A stretch of 54,752 nt of DNA from contig CAYORK010000006.1 in assembly GCA_964406345.1 (NCBI GenBank), forward strand, positions 1 through 54,752. The letters are read 5' to 3'. The translations under genes were made by a program, and so were the position numbers. Positions within the stretch are counted from its first letter, which is position 1. Each line of letters begins with the position of its first letter. The DNA comes from SYAN01 sp964406345 (GTDB lineage Bacteria; Actinomycetota; Actinomycetes; Nanopelagicales; Nanopelagicaceae). The notes below the pieces were generated by a model. It saw nothing but the letters and a program-made list of their open reading frames with translations. It ran no database searches and was not told the DNA's origin. Shown here piece by piece: positions 34,026 to 42,618 of the stretch.

Positions 34026-34199
34026 TTAGACGTCGAGTACCTGACGACGGTTATAGGTGCCACAGGTTGGGCAGGCAGCGTGCTGAAGCTTGGGTTGCTG
34101 ACACTGGCCACAGGTCGCAACCGCAGCTGGGGTCGCCTTCCACTGGGAACGGCGCGCACGGGTTCGAGCCCTGGAGAGTTTTCGCTTGGGTACTGGCAC
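34026..34199 (-). CDS. rpmF: 50S ribosomal protein L32
   Basis: A 57-residue small ribosomal protein. It begins VPVPKRKLSRARTRARR, as L32 normally begins MAVPKRKMSR, so I set the start at GTG 34199. The open frame continues up to a TTG at 34235, which is probably not used. A zinc site is formed by CGQCQQPKL and CPTCGTYN. It lies 46 bases after yceD, its near-universal partner. No strong Shine-Dalgarno sequence is visible. Confidence 0.94.
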   Translation of the reverse strand: MPVPKRKLSRARTRARRSQWKATPAAVATCGQCQQPKLQHAACPTCGTYNRRQVLDV

Positions 34200-34245
34200 G
34201 GGCGGGAGTATTCCATCTGGCCTCGGGAAAGACAAAACGGGGCTG

Positions 34246-34838
34246 CTATTGCTCCTTCAGCCTCTCACTCAGACTCTCGAGCGCCTTCCACCGTGGGTCC
34301 CGCTCCTCATGCCCATGGTCGCTATCGAGTTCCCGCCATGGCGCACCACAGATGGAACAGAGGCCGGGACACTCTTCTTCGCAGAGAGGATTCACCGGCA
34401 GGGCAAGAATCACTGCATCTCGTACCGGGATCGCAAGGTCCACGTTCTCCTCGACGACCATGAGGATCTCGTCTGTCTCGACATCCTCTTCACTCAGGGC
34501 TGCCGCCTTGCTCTCATACTCATAGAGCTCGTCGAATCCTTGATCGATGTCCATCTCCACCGCGGCGAGACATCTAGCGCACTCTCCCACCGCTCTCGAT
34601 CGCACTCGGCCACGAATCAAGATCCCTTCGTCGACAGATGTCGCTGTGAGAGTCAGATCGATCTGCTCGTTAGCAGGTATGGCGATCATGTCTAGGCCGA
34701 AAGGTCTATCGAGCGTGCGAGTCAAGTGATAGTCGCGATACTCGCCGGATCGACGCGGAAGTTCATGGATAGAGAGCAGGAAGTCCTTCGATCCCGACTT
34801 GGGTCCCGATCCTGATCCTGATCCCGATGATGACGCTG
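34246..34838 (-). CDS. yceD: YceD/DUF177 protein, 5' end lost in an assembly gap
   Basis: The visible part gives about 197 residues of a YceD (DUF177) protein, which in plants and bacteria is linked to 23S rRNA accumulation. It has LSIHELPRRSGEYRDYHLT, the Cys pair in GECARCLAAVEMDI, and a C-terminal CEEECPGLCSICG block. Just after the gap is a Ser/Gly/Pro/Lys stretch encoded by hexanucleotide repeats. The true start lies inside the 100 Ns; a GGGAG at the far side of the gap could be its ribosome-binding site. An apparent frame continuing to 35022 is only the wrong frame of the next gene. Confidence 0.88.
34805..34828. repeat. Hexanucleotide repeat encoding Gly-Ser in YceD
   Basis: Four copies of CCYGAT on the plus strand (Gly-Ser codons on the minus strand) end about ten bases before the assembly gap. 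The repeat may be longer in the real genome and may explain the break. Confidence 0.8.
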
Positions 34839-34938
34839 NNNNNNNNNNNNNNNNNNNNNNNNNNNNNNNNNNNNNNNNNNNNNNNNNNNNNNNNNNNNNN
34901 NNNNNNNNNNNNNNNNNNNNNNNNNNNNNNNNNNNNNN
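34839..34938. other. Assembly gap of 100 Ns
   Basis: Exactly 100 Ns, a conventional placeholder for unknown length. It removes the 5' end of yceD and the yceD-sepIVA junction. Confidence 0.99.
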
Positions 34939-34948
34939 GAGCAGCTCC

Positions 34949-35425
34949 CTAGTCAGCGAGTTCCGAGAGCGCATCCTTGTCACTGCCACCTGCAAGTCGC
35001 TCACGACCTCGATTGATGGCATCTAGGGTCTTATTGAGGATCACTTCCAAAGTTGCCAATCGCGAGTCAATGTAGGCATCGACCTCAGCACGCTCTGCAT
35101 CGGCCTGTGTTCGTGCATCATCAAGGATGCGACTCGACTCCTCTCGCGCACTCTGCACGATCGCAGTCTGTTCCACCATCCTCGCGACTTCCTCTCGAGC
35201 GTGGGCAATCAGCTGTTCCGCTGAGGTCCGCCCCTCGTCGACGATGCGATCACGTGCTGCGAGTAACTCCTGGGCAGCAAAGAGATCAGATGGCAGCACG
35301 GTCTTGATTTCATTGAGTAACTCGAGGAGCTCCCCTCGATGCACGACGCAAGAACCCGAAAGAGGGACTGTACGGGCCTCGGAAACCATGGTGAGGGCGC
35401 TTTCGATCTTCTCTAGTGAATCCAT
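34949..35425 (-). CDS. sepIVA: SepIVA/DivIVA-like coiled-coil septation protein
   Basis: A 158-residue, charged, mostly helical protein rich in Ala, Glu and Arg. It begins MDSLEKIESALTMVSEA and has LLELLNEIKTVLPSDLFAAQELL followed by long coiled-coil heptads. In Mycobacterium the equivalent position between coaD/recG-side genes and yceD-rnc holds SepIVA (Rv2927c), a septation factor, and Streptomyces has a similar protein annotated as ATP-synthase-B-like. Function here is inferred from this context and the coiled coil. The stop is ten bases before the assembly gap. Confidence 0.75.
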   Translation of the reverse strand: MDSLEKIESALTMVSEARTVPLSGSCVVHRGELLELLNEIKTVLPSDLFAAQELLAARDRIVDEGRTSAEQLIAHAREEVARMVEQTAIVQSAREESSRILDDARTQADAERAEVDAYIDSRLATLEVILNKTLDAINRGRERLAGGSDKDALSELAD

Positions 35426-35498
35426 CTCACTCCTCCCCCTTCTTCGGGCAAACCATCTCTGCTACGTGACCCGACATCCCTGTTCCGTAGGGCGAAGA

Positions 35499-35981
35499 CT
35501 ACTTGCCAAAACGCGACTGCAGCGCGAGATGAACGTGCGACGGCACCCAGGACCCGACATCGCCCCCGTACTTGGAAATCTCCTTCACCAGGGAAGATGA
35601 GAGGAAGGAGTAATCAGGCTTGGTAGCCATGAAGAAGGTCTCGATTCCCTTCAACTTCAAGTTCATCTGACTCATCTGCAATTCATAATCGAAATCGCTC
35701 ACCGCACGCAGGCCCTTCACGATCGCTGCAATCTCATGGTCCTCACAGTAATCAGCGAGAAGACCACTCCAGGAGTCGACCTTGACATTCTTCAGATGTG
35801 AGACAGAACGAGTGATGAGATCGATTCGCTCCTCTATAGAGAAGAGCCCAGCCTTCGTCGAATTGATGAGCACTGCGACGATCACCTCATCGAAGACCTT
35901 GGATGCTCGTTCAATCACGTCAAGATGACCGAATGTGATGGGATCAAATGATCCCGGCGCAACAGCGCGACGAATTGCCAT
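35499..35981 (-). CDS. coaD: Phosphopantetheine adenylyltransferase
   Basis: A 160-residue CoA biosynthesis enzyme that joins 4'-phosphopantetheine and ATP to dephospho-CoA. The nucleotidyltransferase motif is VAPGSFDPITFGHLDVIERA, with the TxGH-like FGH. Further on are IVKGLRAVSDFDYELQM and FMATKPDYSFLSSSLVKEI, which are strongly conserved in CoaD. It starts ten bases after rsmD, the normal pairing. Confidence 0.96.
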   Translation of the reverse strand: MAIRRAVAPGSFDPITFGHLDVIERASKVFDEVIVAVLINSTKAGLFSIEERIDLITRSVSHLKNVKVDSWSGLLADYCEDHEIAAIVKGLRAVSDFDYELQMSQMNLKLKGIETFFMATKPDYSFLSSSLVKEISKYGGDVGSWVPSHVHLALQSRFGK

Positions 35982-35990
35982 AGCCAGAGT

Positions 35991-36563
35991 CTAACCGTTC
36001 CCTAACTCGCCATAGAAGATGGCTGCATTGCCGTACTTGCGCACCTTCACTTCGCGCATCTCGTCTGGCCAGGGAAAGGAGTCGTTTCGACTCGCTCTTT
36101 CGATGACGATCAACGACTCCTTGACGATCGCACCTGACCTCAAAAGCATCGTGAGGAGCTGTTGGAGATCCGCGTCGGGATATGAATAAGGAGGATCCAT
36201 GAAGATGACGTCGTATGGATTCGAGGTTCGCGATGAGAAACTCTCGACATCACTATCGATCACTATGACTTCTTCGGCATCGGATAGCGATTGCGCCATC
36301 TCGATATTGGATCGAGCGATAGCAAGAGCGGCGCGATCGGATTCCACTGCAACACAGGCTCGTGCACCCCTGCTGATCGCTTCCGCGGAGACTGCGCCAC
36401 TTCCAGCGAAGAGGTCAAGAAATCTGATGCCACGAAGGTCTCCATACTCAGCCTCGAGTGATGAGAAGAGCGCTTCACGTGCTCGATCCGAGGTAGGTCT
36501 TGCACTCGTACCCTCAGGCGAGAGCAATCGCCTTCCCTTGGCACTTCCTGCGATGATGCGCAT
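35991..36563 (-). CDS. rsmD: 16S rRNA (guanine-N2) methyltransferase RsmD
   Basis: A 190-residue Rossmann methyltransferase that modifies G966 of 16S rRNA. It starts MRIIAGSAKGRRLLSP and has RPTSDRAREALFSSL, the SAM motif FLDLFAGSGAVSAEAISRGA, and the catalytic DVIFMDPPYSYPD. Length is standard. It lies between recG and coaD, as in many bacteria. Confidence 0.95.
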   Translation of the reverse strand: MRIIAGSAKGRRLLSPEGTSARPTSDRAREALFSSLEAEYGDLRGIRFLDLFAGSGAVSAEAISRGARACVAVESDRAALAIARSNIEMAQSLSDAEEVIVIDSDVESFSSRTSNPYDVIFMDPPYSYPDADLQQLLTMLLRSGAIVKESLIVIERASRNDSFPWPDEMREVKVRKYGNAAIFYGELGNG

Positions 36564-36627
36564 CCGATCAAATCCTGTCTCTTCTTCCCTGCTTCAATCC
36601 CGATCGATATCTAGTCCAGGTTCCTGA

Positions 36628-38957
36628 TCAACCCTTCTCCACGAAGGCCGTATCTGACTCTCGCTCGCGTCGAATGACGAAATCTCGTAACGCAGGAACG
36701 GTATCAAGGTGCGAATCCTGCTCCAAAAGCTCGGTAGCGCGCTCGCGCGCAGCGAGGATCATCGACTCATCCTCAAGGACCCGAAGTAGACGCAAGTGCG
36801 AGCGTGTGCCGGACTGTGAGGCACCTAAGACATTTCCTTCGCGACGTTGCTCGAGATCGACTCGAGAGAGTTCGAATCCGTCGAGCGTCGCTGCGACAGC
36901 CTTGAGTCGTTCCATTGAGGGACTATCTTCCTCGCTCCTCGTTACAAGGAGACAGAGTCCAGGTTCGCTTCCACGTCCAACTCGTCCTCGAAGCTGATGT
37001 AGTTGCGATACGCCAAAGCGATCTGCATCAAGGATCACCATCACCGTCGCATTGGCGACATCGACACCAACTTCGATCACAGTCGTGGAGACAAGCACAT
37101 CTATCTCACCCGACTTGAAGGCGCTCATCGTGCGATCCTTCTCATCAGGACTCATCCGGCCGTGCAAGGTTGCGATCCTTAGCCCCTTCAGAGCCCCGTT
37201 CTTCAAGATCTCGAAGAACTCCTCCACGGATGCCATTCCTTCGTCATCTCCGCCATCGCCAATCCCGTCTGGCAACTCTTCAGCGAGCAATCGCGCTACA
37301 CGCTCTCTCAACTCCTTGGCGCCCTCTTCCTGTGAGGCACCTTNNNNNNNNNNNNNNNNNNNNNNNNNNNNNNNNNNNNNNNNNNNNNNNNNNNNNNNNN
37401 NNNNNNNNNNNNNNNNNNNNNNNNNNNNNNNNNNNNNNNNNNNATCCTTGGAGCAACCACATAAGCCTGTCTTCCCTTACCGACCTCTTCCTTGATGCGC
37501 TCCCATGCGCGATCAAGGAAGTGTGGCTTCGAGAGCACCGGTATCACATGAGTAGTGATCGGCGATCTTCCTTGCGGTAACTCATCCAAGATCGAGACAT
37601 CAAGATCACCAAAGACTGTCATAGCCACCGTGCGAGGGATAGGAGTCGCCGTCATTACAAGAATGTGAGGAGAGTTCTCACTCCGCTCTCGCAACGCGTC
37701 ACGTTGCTCCACACCGAAGCGATGTTGTTCATCGATCACGAGGAGATCTAGTCGAGAGAATTCGACACCTTCGGAGATCAATGCATGAGTGCCGATCACT
37801 AGATCGATGCTTCCATCGCGTAAACCGTCATGGATCCTCTTCTTCTCGCTCTGAGGGATCGATCCGGTGAGAAGCTCGACTCTCAGCGCATCTGCCTCAG
37901 ATCCGAGCATCCCTCCCTCTGCCAATGGGCCGAGGATGGCGAGGAGATTGCGATAGTGCTGCGTCGCGAGGACTTCGGTGGGAGCGAGGAGCGCCGCCTG
38001 ACCCGCTGAATCCGCTGCGGCGACCATCGCTCGAAGAGCAAGAACCGTCTTTCCCGATCCGACCTCTCCTTGTAGCAATCGATACATCGGACCTTCGCTT
38101 GCGAGGTCGGCTGCGATCTCCTGCCAGACTCGATTCTGTCCGGGGGTCAGCGAGAAAGGAAGCGCCGCGTCGAAGCGCGCGAGGAGGCCACGTCCCTTCC
38201 CGACCAGAATCGGATGAGAGTGAAGACGGCGGATGGTCTCTCTCCTCTTGACCAGGATCAATTGCAGGATGAAAGCCTCATCAAAGGTCAGTCTTCGCTT
38301 GGCATCGCTCGCACTCTGCAGATCAACCGGTTGATGGACTTGGCGCAGTGCTTGCGCATACGGGATCAATTTCTCGCTCTCGAGGATTTGCGGTGGCAGC
38401 AAGTCGTCGACCTCGGAGATCTGATCAAGCAAGATCTCAATCGATTGCTCTATCTTCCATGAAGGAAGTTTCGACGTGGCGGGATAGATCGGAATAAGTC
38501 TTCCCGCGAAGTCATCGATTGCACCATCGACATTGTCGCCATCCGGGATCAAGTGGTACTCCGGATGGGATAGCTGTCGCTTACCGTTGAATAACGTGAT
38601 CTTCCCAGCGAAGAGACCCTCTCTGCCGACCTTCAACTCCCTCTCGCGCCAGACTTGATTGAAGAAGGTAAGAAGTAACTTCGCTTGACCATCAGTTACG
38701 ACAACTTCCAAGATCCCACCTTTTCTTCGTGGGATCTTCTTCACCTTTATAGAAAGGATCTCGGCGAGAATGGTCGCCTCTGAGCCCACCGGAATCTCAT
38801 CGATCGCCGTGAGTTCACCTCGGCGGATGTAGCGACGTGGATAGTGAGAGAGCAGATCGGCGACGGTGAGATAGCCGAAGGCCTCCTCGAAGGCCTTCGC
38901 GGTCTTCGGTCCGATCAGGCGTTCAAGAGGGCGACCCAAGAGATCGGAATCGCTCAT
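36628..38957 (-). CDS. recG: ATP-dependent DNA helicase RecG, interrupted by an assembly gap
   Basis: A branch-migrating helicase for stalled forks and Holliday junctions. The wedge/OB domain covers the first 180 residues or so. The first helicase domain has LLQGEVGSGKTVLALRAM (Walker A), the DEQH box in LLVIDEQHRFGVEQR and VMTATPIPRT. The frame enters the gap at AYVVAPR. Beyond the gap the second helicase domain resumes in another apparent frame with LHGRMSPDEKDRTM, LVSTTVIEVGVDVANA, QLHQLRGRVGRGSEPGLC and the wedge-helix region. Both halves are intact, so this is one gene and not a pseudogene. If so, the missing length must leave remainder 2 on division by 3, so it cannot be 100. Confidence 0.94.
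37344..37443. other. Assembly gap of 100 Ns inside recG
   Basis: Exactly 100 Ns. The codon remainders on each side (two bases before the gap, two after) show that the real missing length is not 100 if recG is intact. Confidence 0.99.
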
Positions 38958-39089
38958 ATGTCGCCACCCTACGCCCTACCCTTCGATTTCCGTTCGAGCG
39001 TACCGACGGGCTACCCTTACCCCTGCGTCTTGGCCTTCTAGAGGTCAAGCTTCGAGTTCAGTATCAGAGCAAGAATTCAAGGAGTCATC

Positions 39090-39275
39090 GTGGCATCTGT
39101 ATGCGATATCTGTGGCAAGGGTCCGAGCTTTGGCAACAACGTCTCGCACTCAAAGCGTCGTACTCGCCGTCGATGGAATCCGAACATCCAGCGCATCAAG
39201 ACCATGGTCGCCGGTTACAGCAAGCGACAGAACGTCTGCACCTCCTGCATGAAGGCTGGCAAAGTCACTCGCTAG
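39090..39275 (+). CDS. rpmB: 50S ribosomal protein L28
   Basis: A 61-residue ribosomal protein. It starts with GTG and has AAGGAG nine or so bases upstream. It has CDICGKGPSFGNNVSHSKRR near the start, RRWNPNIQRIK, and the C-terminal NVCTSCMKAGKVTR, giving a four-Cys zinc site (the C+ form). It is divergent from recG, with 132 bases between starts that must contain both promoters; I could not assign a clear -35/-10 pair. A DAK-domain gene that often lies between these two in actinobacteria is absent. Confidence 0.97.
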   Translation: MASVCDICGKGPSFGNNVSHSKRRTRRRWNPNIQRIKTMVAGYSKRQNVCTSCMKAGKVTR

Positions 39276-39310
39276 ACGTCTTGCCGCGGGGACCAAACCT
39301 GCGGATTCGC

Positions 39311-39338
39311 TTCAGAAGTGAGACTTTCAGAAGTGAGA
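39311..39338. repeat. 15-bp tandem duplication across the thiL stop codon
   Basis: TTCAGAAGTGAGA occurs twice with a period of 15 bases. On the minus strand the upstream copy encodes the last residues of thiL (Ser-His-Phe) and its TGA stop; the second copy lies just beyond the stop. It looks like a slippage duplication of the gene's own 3' end. Confidence 0.85.
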
Positions 39339-40259
39339 GAAGCCTCGCTCTTCGATTGCTTCGCCATCAAGCGTCAGCAAAGATTCCCCTCGTACATTCA
39401 CTTTTCCTATGCGCCAGGCATTCGTGCTCTTCCATGAGGGTGGCGCCGTGAAGAGCGGACCATGCTCCTCACCACTCGTAAGCACGGTCTGAATCGGATC
39501 CATCCCAAGGGTCTTCGCAAGGTCGGCAATCGCAGAGAAATCGGGATGGGCCCGAAGCCCCTCAGTTTCGATATCGAGAGAGAGTGCACTCGATCGAGCA
39601 AGACTTGCGCCATCGATAAGGATTCCGTCACTGATATCGCAGAGTGAGGTCGCAACTTCTGCCGCCGCAAGGAAACTTTGGTAGTCAACCTTTGGTGACC
39701 GATGGAAGGCGACGCTCTCAATATCGATCACGGCTGATCTGTTCAGCTGCTCAAGGCCGAGGAGAGATTGACCAGGTAGGGAGGTGAGATAAACGAAGTC
39801 GCCAACCTTGGCGCCACTTCGAGTGACCACTGCATCGCCTTCACCGATCGCTGTCATGGATACCGTAAGAGAAGTTGACCTCGAAAGGTCACCACCGATG
39901 ACACGTACGCCGACAAGAGCGCATTCATCGGCGATCCCTTTTGCGAGATCGAAGATCGCATCCCGATCATCGGGATCAAAAGCCACTGCAACGAGCAGAT
40001 AAGTGGCTGGGACTCCCATCGCGAAGATGTCGGCGAGATTTGCCGCCGTCGCTTTCCTTCCGATTGCATAGAGGTCACTCCACGCAAGATTGAAGTGAAC
40101 CCCTTCCGTCAAGAGATCAGTCGCAACGGCAACGCCACTTGTTCGAGGTGCGAAGAAGGCGGCGTCATCGCCGATGCCAACCTTTAGGCGGTCATCGGAA
40201 TCTCTCCCTGTGCTCGCGAAGATCTGCTTGAGCCTCTCGATGATCGCGATTTCATCCAT
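39327..40259 (-). CDS. thiL: Thiamine-monophosphate kinase
   Basis: A 310-residue enzyme phosphorylating thiamine monophosphate to thiamine diphosphate, the cofactor needed by Dxs in this same window. The metal/ATP-binding N-terminal motif VGIGDDAAFFAP is followed by ATDLLTEGVHFNL with its Asp, the domain-linking FAMGVPATYLLVAVAF and VIGGDLSRS. The AIR-synthase-related C-terminal domain has CDISDGILIDGASLARSS and LTSGEEHGPLFTAP. Length is typical. It converges with rpmB, with 51 bases between stops, and diverges from the AsnC-type gene. Confidence 0.94.
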   Translation of the reverse strand: MDEIAIIERLKQIFASTGRDSDDRLKVGIGDDAAFFAPRTSGVAVATDLLTEGVHFNLAWSDLYAIGRKATAANLADIFAMGVPATYLLVAVAFDPDDRDAIFDLAKGIADECALVGVRVIGGDLSRSTSLTVSMTAIGEGDAVVTRSGAKVGDFVYLTSLPGQSLLGLEQLNRSAVIDIESVAFHRSPKVDYQSFLAAAEVATSLCDISDGILIDGASLARSSALSLDIETEGLRAHPDFSAIADLAKTLGMDPIQTVLTSGEEHGPLFTAPPSWKSTNAWRIGKVNVRGESLLTLDGEAIEERGFSHF

Positions 40260-40323
40260 AGGTCGATACTAGTTCTGCACCTGAGAACTTCCCCGAGAGG
40301 TCAATCTGCGCTACCGTCTCGCC

Positions 40324-40560
40324 ATGGCAATACAGGCCTATATCTTGATCCAAACCGAGGTGGGCAAGGCTGGCAGCGTCGCACAGGCGATCTCTGCCAT
40401 ATCCGGCGTCACCATCGCCGAAGGTGTCACAGGTCCCTACGACGTGATCATGCGCGCTGAAGCTCCATCGATGGAAGAGTTCGGTCGCATCATCCTCTCT
40501 AAGGTTCAGGCGGTCCCCGGGATCACTCGCACCCTGACCTGCCCAGTCACATCAATGTGA
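40324..40560 (+). CDS. Stand-alone Lrp/AsnC ligand-binding (RAM) domain protein
   Basis: A 78-residue protein consisting only of an AsnC_trans_reg domain: AYILIQTEVGKAGSVAQAIS, VTGPYDVIMRAEAPSMEEFG and VPGITRTLTC. It has no DNA-binding helix-turn-helix. Such SAM-domain proteins may sense an amino acid or metabolite as small oligomers; the target is unknown. It is a single gene between thiL and ddl, the same place as in other actinobacteria. The ATG has no Shine-Dalgarno sequence, so a leaderless transcript is possible. A strong hairpin follows the stop. Confidence 0.9.
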   Translation: MAIQAYILIQTEVGKAGSVAQAISAISGVTIAEGVTGPYDVIMRAEAPSMEEFGRIILSKVQAVPGITRTLTCPVTSM

Positions 40561-40562
40561 GC

Positions 40563-40587
40563 TCTGATCGATTTCTCGATCAGACTT
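40563..40587 (+). terminator. Intrinsic-terminator-like hairpin between convergent genes
   Basis: A perfect 9-bp stem TCTGATCGA/TCGATCAGA with loop TTTC is followed by CTTT on the plus strand. It begins three bases after the AsnC-type stop. Its right arm contains the TGA stop of ddl on the other strand, so it may act in both directions, although the U tract is short. Confidence 0.65.
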
Positions 40588-41584
40588 TCGGATTTTGCAA
40601 CGCCTCCTCGATTAGCGCCGTGATCACTTCGCGATAGTCGCGACCACTCTCGCGCCAGAGCATCGGAAAGACCGACTTCGGTGTGAATCCGGGCATCGTG
40701 TTGAGCTCATTGATCACAATCTGACCATCTTCGGTGAGGAAGAAATCGACCCTCGCTAAACCTTCGCAACCAATCGCTTGGAAGGCTTTGACAGATTGGA
40801 CTTGAATCTCTCGCGAGATCTCATCAGAGATGGGGGCAGGGACCAAATACTCAGTGGCTGAGTCGAGATACTTTGCCTCATAGTCATAGAACTCTCGACC
40901 GCCAAGGACTCGAATCTCACCAACCACAGATGTGAGCACCTTTCCACCCACTTCAAGCACAGCACATTCCAACTCGCGCCCCTTGATTGCTTCCTCGATT
41001 AGCACCGTGGAATCGAACATGAGCGCCTCAGCAATCGCCGCCTGCAGCATCCCTTTCTCTTTCACCTTCTGTGTGCCGCGACTCGATCCCCCGCGCGAAG
41101 GCTTCACGAATAGCGGCAGATTGAGTGAGAGCGAATCAGCTTCGACCACTGAGGAGATGCTCTTTCCAGTTGCCACTCGCAATCCAGCGCTAGAGAAGAT
41201 CTGCTTTGCCCGCGACTTATCCATCGCAAGGGCAGATGCGAGGACACCGGATCCCACATAGTTGATCTGCATGAACTCCGCGAAACCTTGGAAGACCCCA
41301 TCTTCGCCATTGCTGCCATGCAGGACCGGGAAGAGCAGATCGATGTCCTTAGGTAGCGCCTCCTTCATCCCGCTCTTGGGGACGATAGGCATGCCATTGG
41401 AATCCCGGTCGAACTGGTCTCGACTCGTCAGTTCAACGAAGCCCTCACCTGTCTCGGTGATTCCAAAGAGCGAGACTCGATAACGCTCACGATCGATCGC
41501 CTCGAAGATTCCGAGCGCGGAAAGACATGAGATCTCATGCTCGGCGCTCTTGCCACCGCAGATGAGGGCAATATGTGGTTTCAC
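40580..41584 (-). CDS. ddl: D-alanine-D-alanine ligase
   Basis: An ATP-grasp enzyme of 334 residues for the peptidoglycan precursor dipeptide. It begins HIALICGGKSAEHEISCLSA. It has LLFPVLHGSNGEDGVFQGF, the ATP-grasp segment LFVKPSRGGSSRGTQKV, LIEEAIKGRELECAVL, and the metal and D-Ala site ARVDFFLTEDGQIVINELNTMPGFT. Length is normal. It lies 20 bases downstream of gpsA on the same strand and follows plsC and gpsA in one probable operon. Confidence 0.96.
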   Translation of the reverse strand: MKPHIALICGGKSAEHEISCLSALGIFEAIDRERYRVSLFGITETGEGFVELTSRDQFDRDSNGMPIVPKSGMKEALPKDIDLLFPVLHGSNGEDGVFQGFAEFMQINYVGSGVLASALAMDKSRAKQIFSSAGLRVATGKSISSVVEADSLSLNLPLFVKPSRGGSSRGTQKVKEKGMLQAAIAEALMFDSTVLIEEAIKGRELECAVLEVGGKVLTSVVGEIRVLGGREFYDYEAKYLDSATEYLVPAPISDEISREIQVQSVKAFQAIGCEGLARVDFFLTEDGQIVINELNTMPGFTPKSVFPMLWRESGRDYREVITALIEEALQNPKV

Positions 41585-41604
41585 GCACTCACCCTTTCGA
41601 ACAT

Positions 41605-42618
41605 CTACTCGACACCCTTCAAATCGATCTCGTCTCCGGTATCGATCTCACTCAATCTGGCTAGCGCTTCCGCAGGTGACATCCTGCCAGAGACCACCTC
41701 GGCGACTGCTTCGATGATCGGGATCTCCACCCCCACCATATGGGCCATCTCTACGACAGCGCTCGAAGATGCGACACCCTCGACGGTCTTCCCCAAAGTC
41801 TCACGAACGAGATGAAGATCCCCGGTCTTTCCGATCGCTTCCCCGAAGGATCGATTGCGAGAGAGCGATGACTGACAAGTGGCGACTAGATCGCCCATTC
41901 CAGCAAGGCCTGCGAAGGTCAGTGGGTCTGCGCCCAGGGCAACCCCCAAGCGCGTCACTTCGTTGAGACCGCGAGTGATGATCATCGCTTGCGTGTTCTC
42001 ACCGAAGCCCATGCCAACGACGATGCCGACGGCAAGGGCGACCACATTCTTCAGTGCCGCCGCTAACTCGCAACCCAAGAGATCACTTGAAGTGTAGACA
42101 CGGAAGTAGGGAGTTTTGAAAGCCGTTGCGATCAACTGCGCTGTTTCGCGATCGGTCGATGCCGCGACAGCGCCGGCAGGTTGTCTGAGCGCTAGCTCGC
42201 CGGCGAGATTGGGGCCAGTGATGAAACCCACCTGACTCTCATCGATATCGATCACCTGTCGTAAGACTTCTGACATCCGTAGGTGAGTCGACACTTCGAT
42301 TCCCTTCAAGGTGCTCACCGTCGGAATCGATCGCGGATAACGCGGTAACCAGGCTTCAAGATTGGCGCGAAGACTCTGTGCGGGGATTGCGAGCGCGATC
42401 AGATCTGCACCTGCGAATGCTTGGTCGATATCTGTCGTTGCCCGAAGTTGGGATGGAAGCTTTACCTCTCCGAGAAACGCGCTATTCCTATGCTGTTCAT
42501 TGATCTCATCCACCACGGCCGAGTTCCGACCCCAGATCAGAACTTCGTGTCCAGCATCGCTTCCGACGAGAGCGAGCGTGCTCCCCCACGCGCCTGTTCC
42601 AATGATCGAAATCTTCAT
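41605..42618 (-). CDS. gpsA: Glycerol-3-phosphate dehydrogenase [NAD(P)+]
   Basis: A 337-residue enzyme making sn-glycerol-3-phosphate from DHAP, the backbone for phospholipids. The Rossmann motif is ISIIGTGAWGSTLALV. The catalytic Lys lies in CELAAALKNVVALAVGIVVGMGFGENTQA, and TFAGLAGMGDLVATC follows. The start codon directly abuts the plsC stop, so GpsA supplies and PlsC uses the same glycerol phosphate pathway from a shared message. Confidence 0.96.
   Translation of the reverse strand: MKISIIGTGAWGSTLALVGSDAGHEVLIWGRNSAVVDEINEQHRNSAFLGEVKLPSQLRATTDIDQAFAGADLIALAIPAQSLRANLEAWLPRYPRSIPTVSTLKGIEVSTHLRMSEVLRQVIDIDESQVGFITGPNLAGELALRQPAGAVAASTDRETAQLIATAFKTPYFRVYTSSDLLGCELAAALKNVVALAVGIVVGMGFGENTQAMIITRGLNEVTRLGVALGADPLTFAGLAGMGDLVATCQSSLSRNRSFGEAIGKTGDLHLVRETLGKTVEGVASSSAVVEMAHMVGVEIPIIEAVAEVVSGRMSPAEALARLSEIDTGDEIDLKGVE

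Noticed and set aside
34939..35022. Apparent 5' extension of yceD through the gap to 35022
   Set aside because: The frame reads across unknown bases and then in the wrong frame of the sepIVA-type gene; it is an artefact of the N run.
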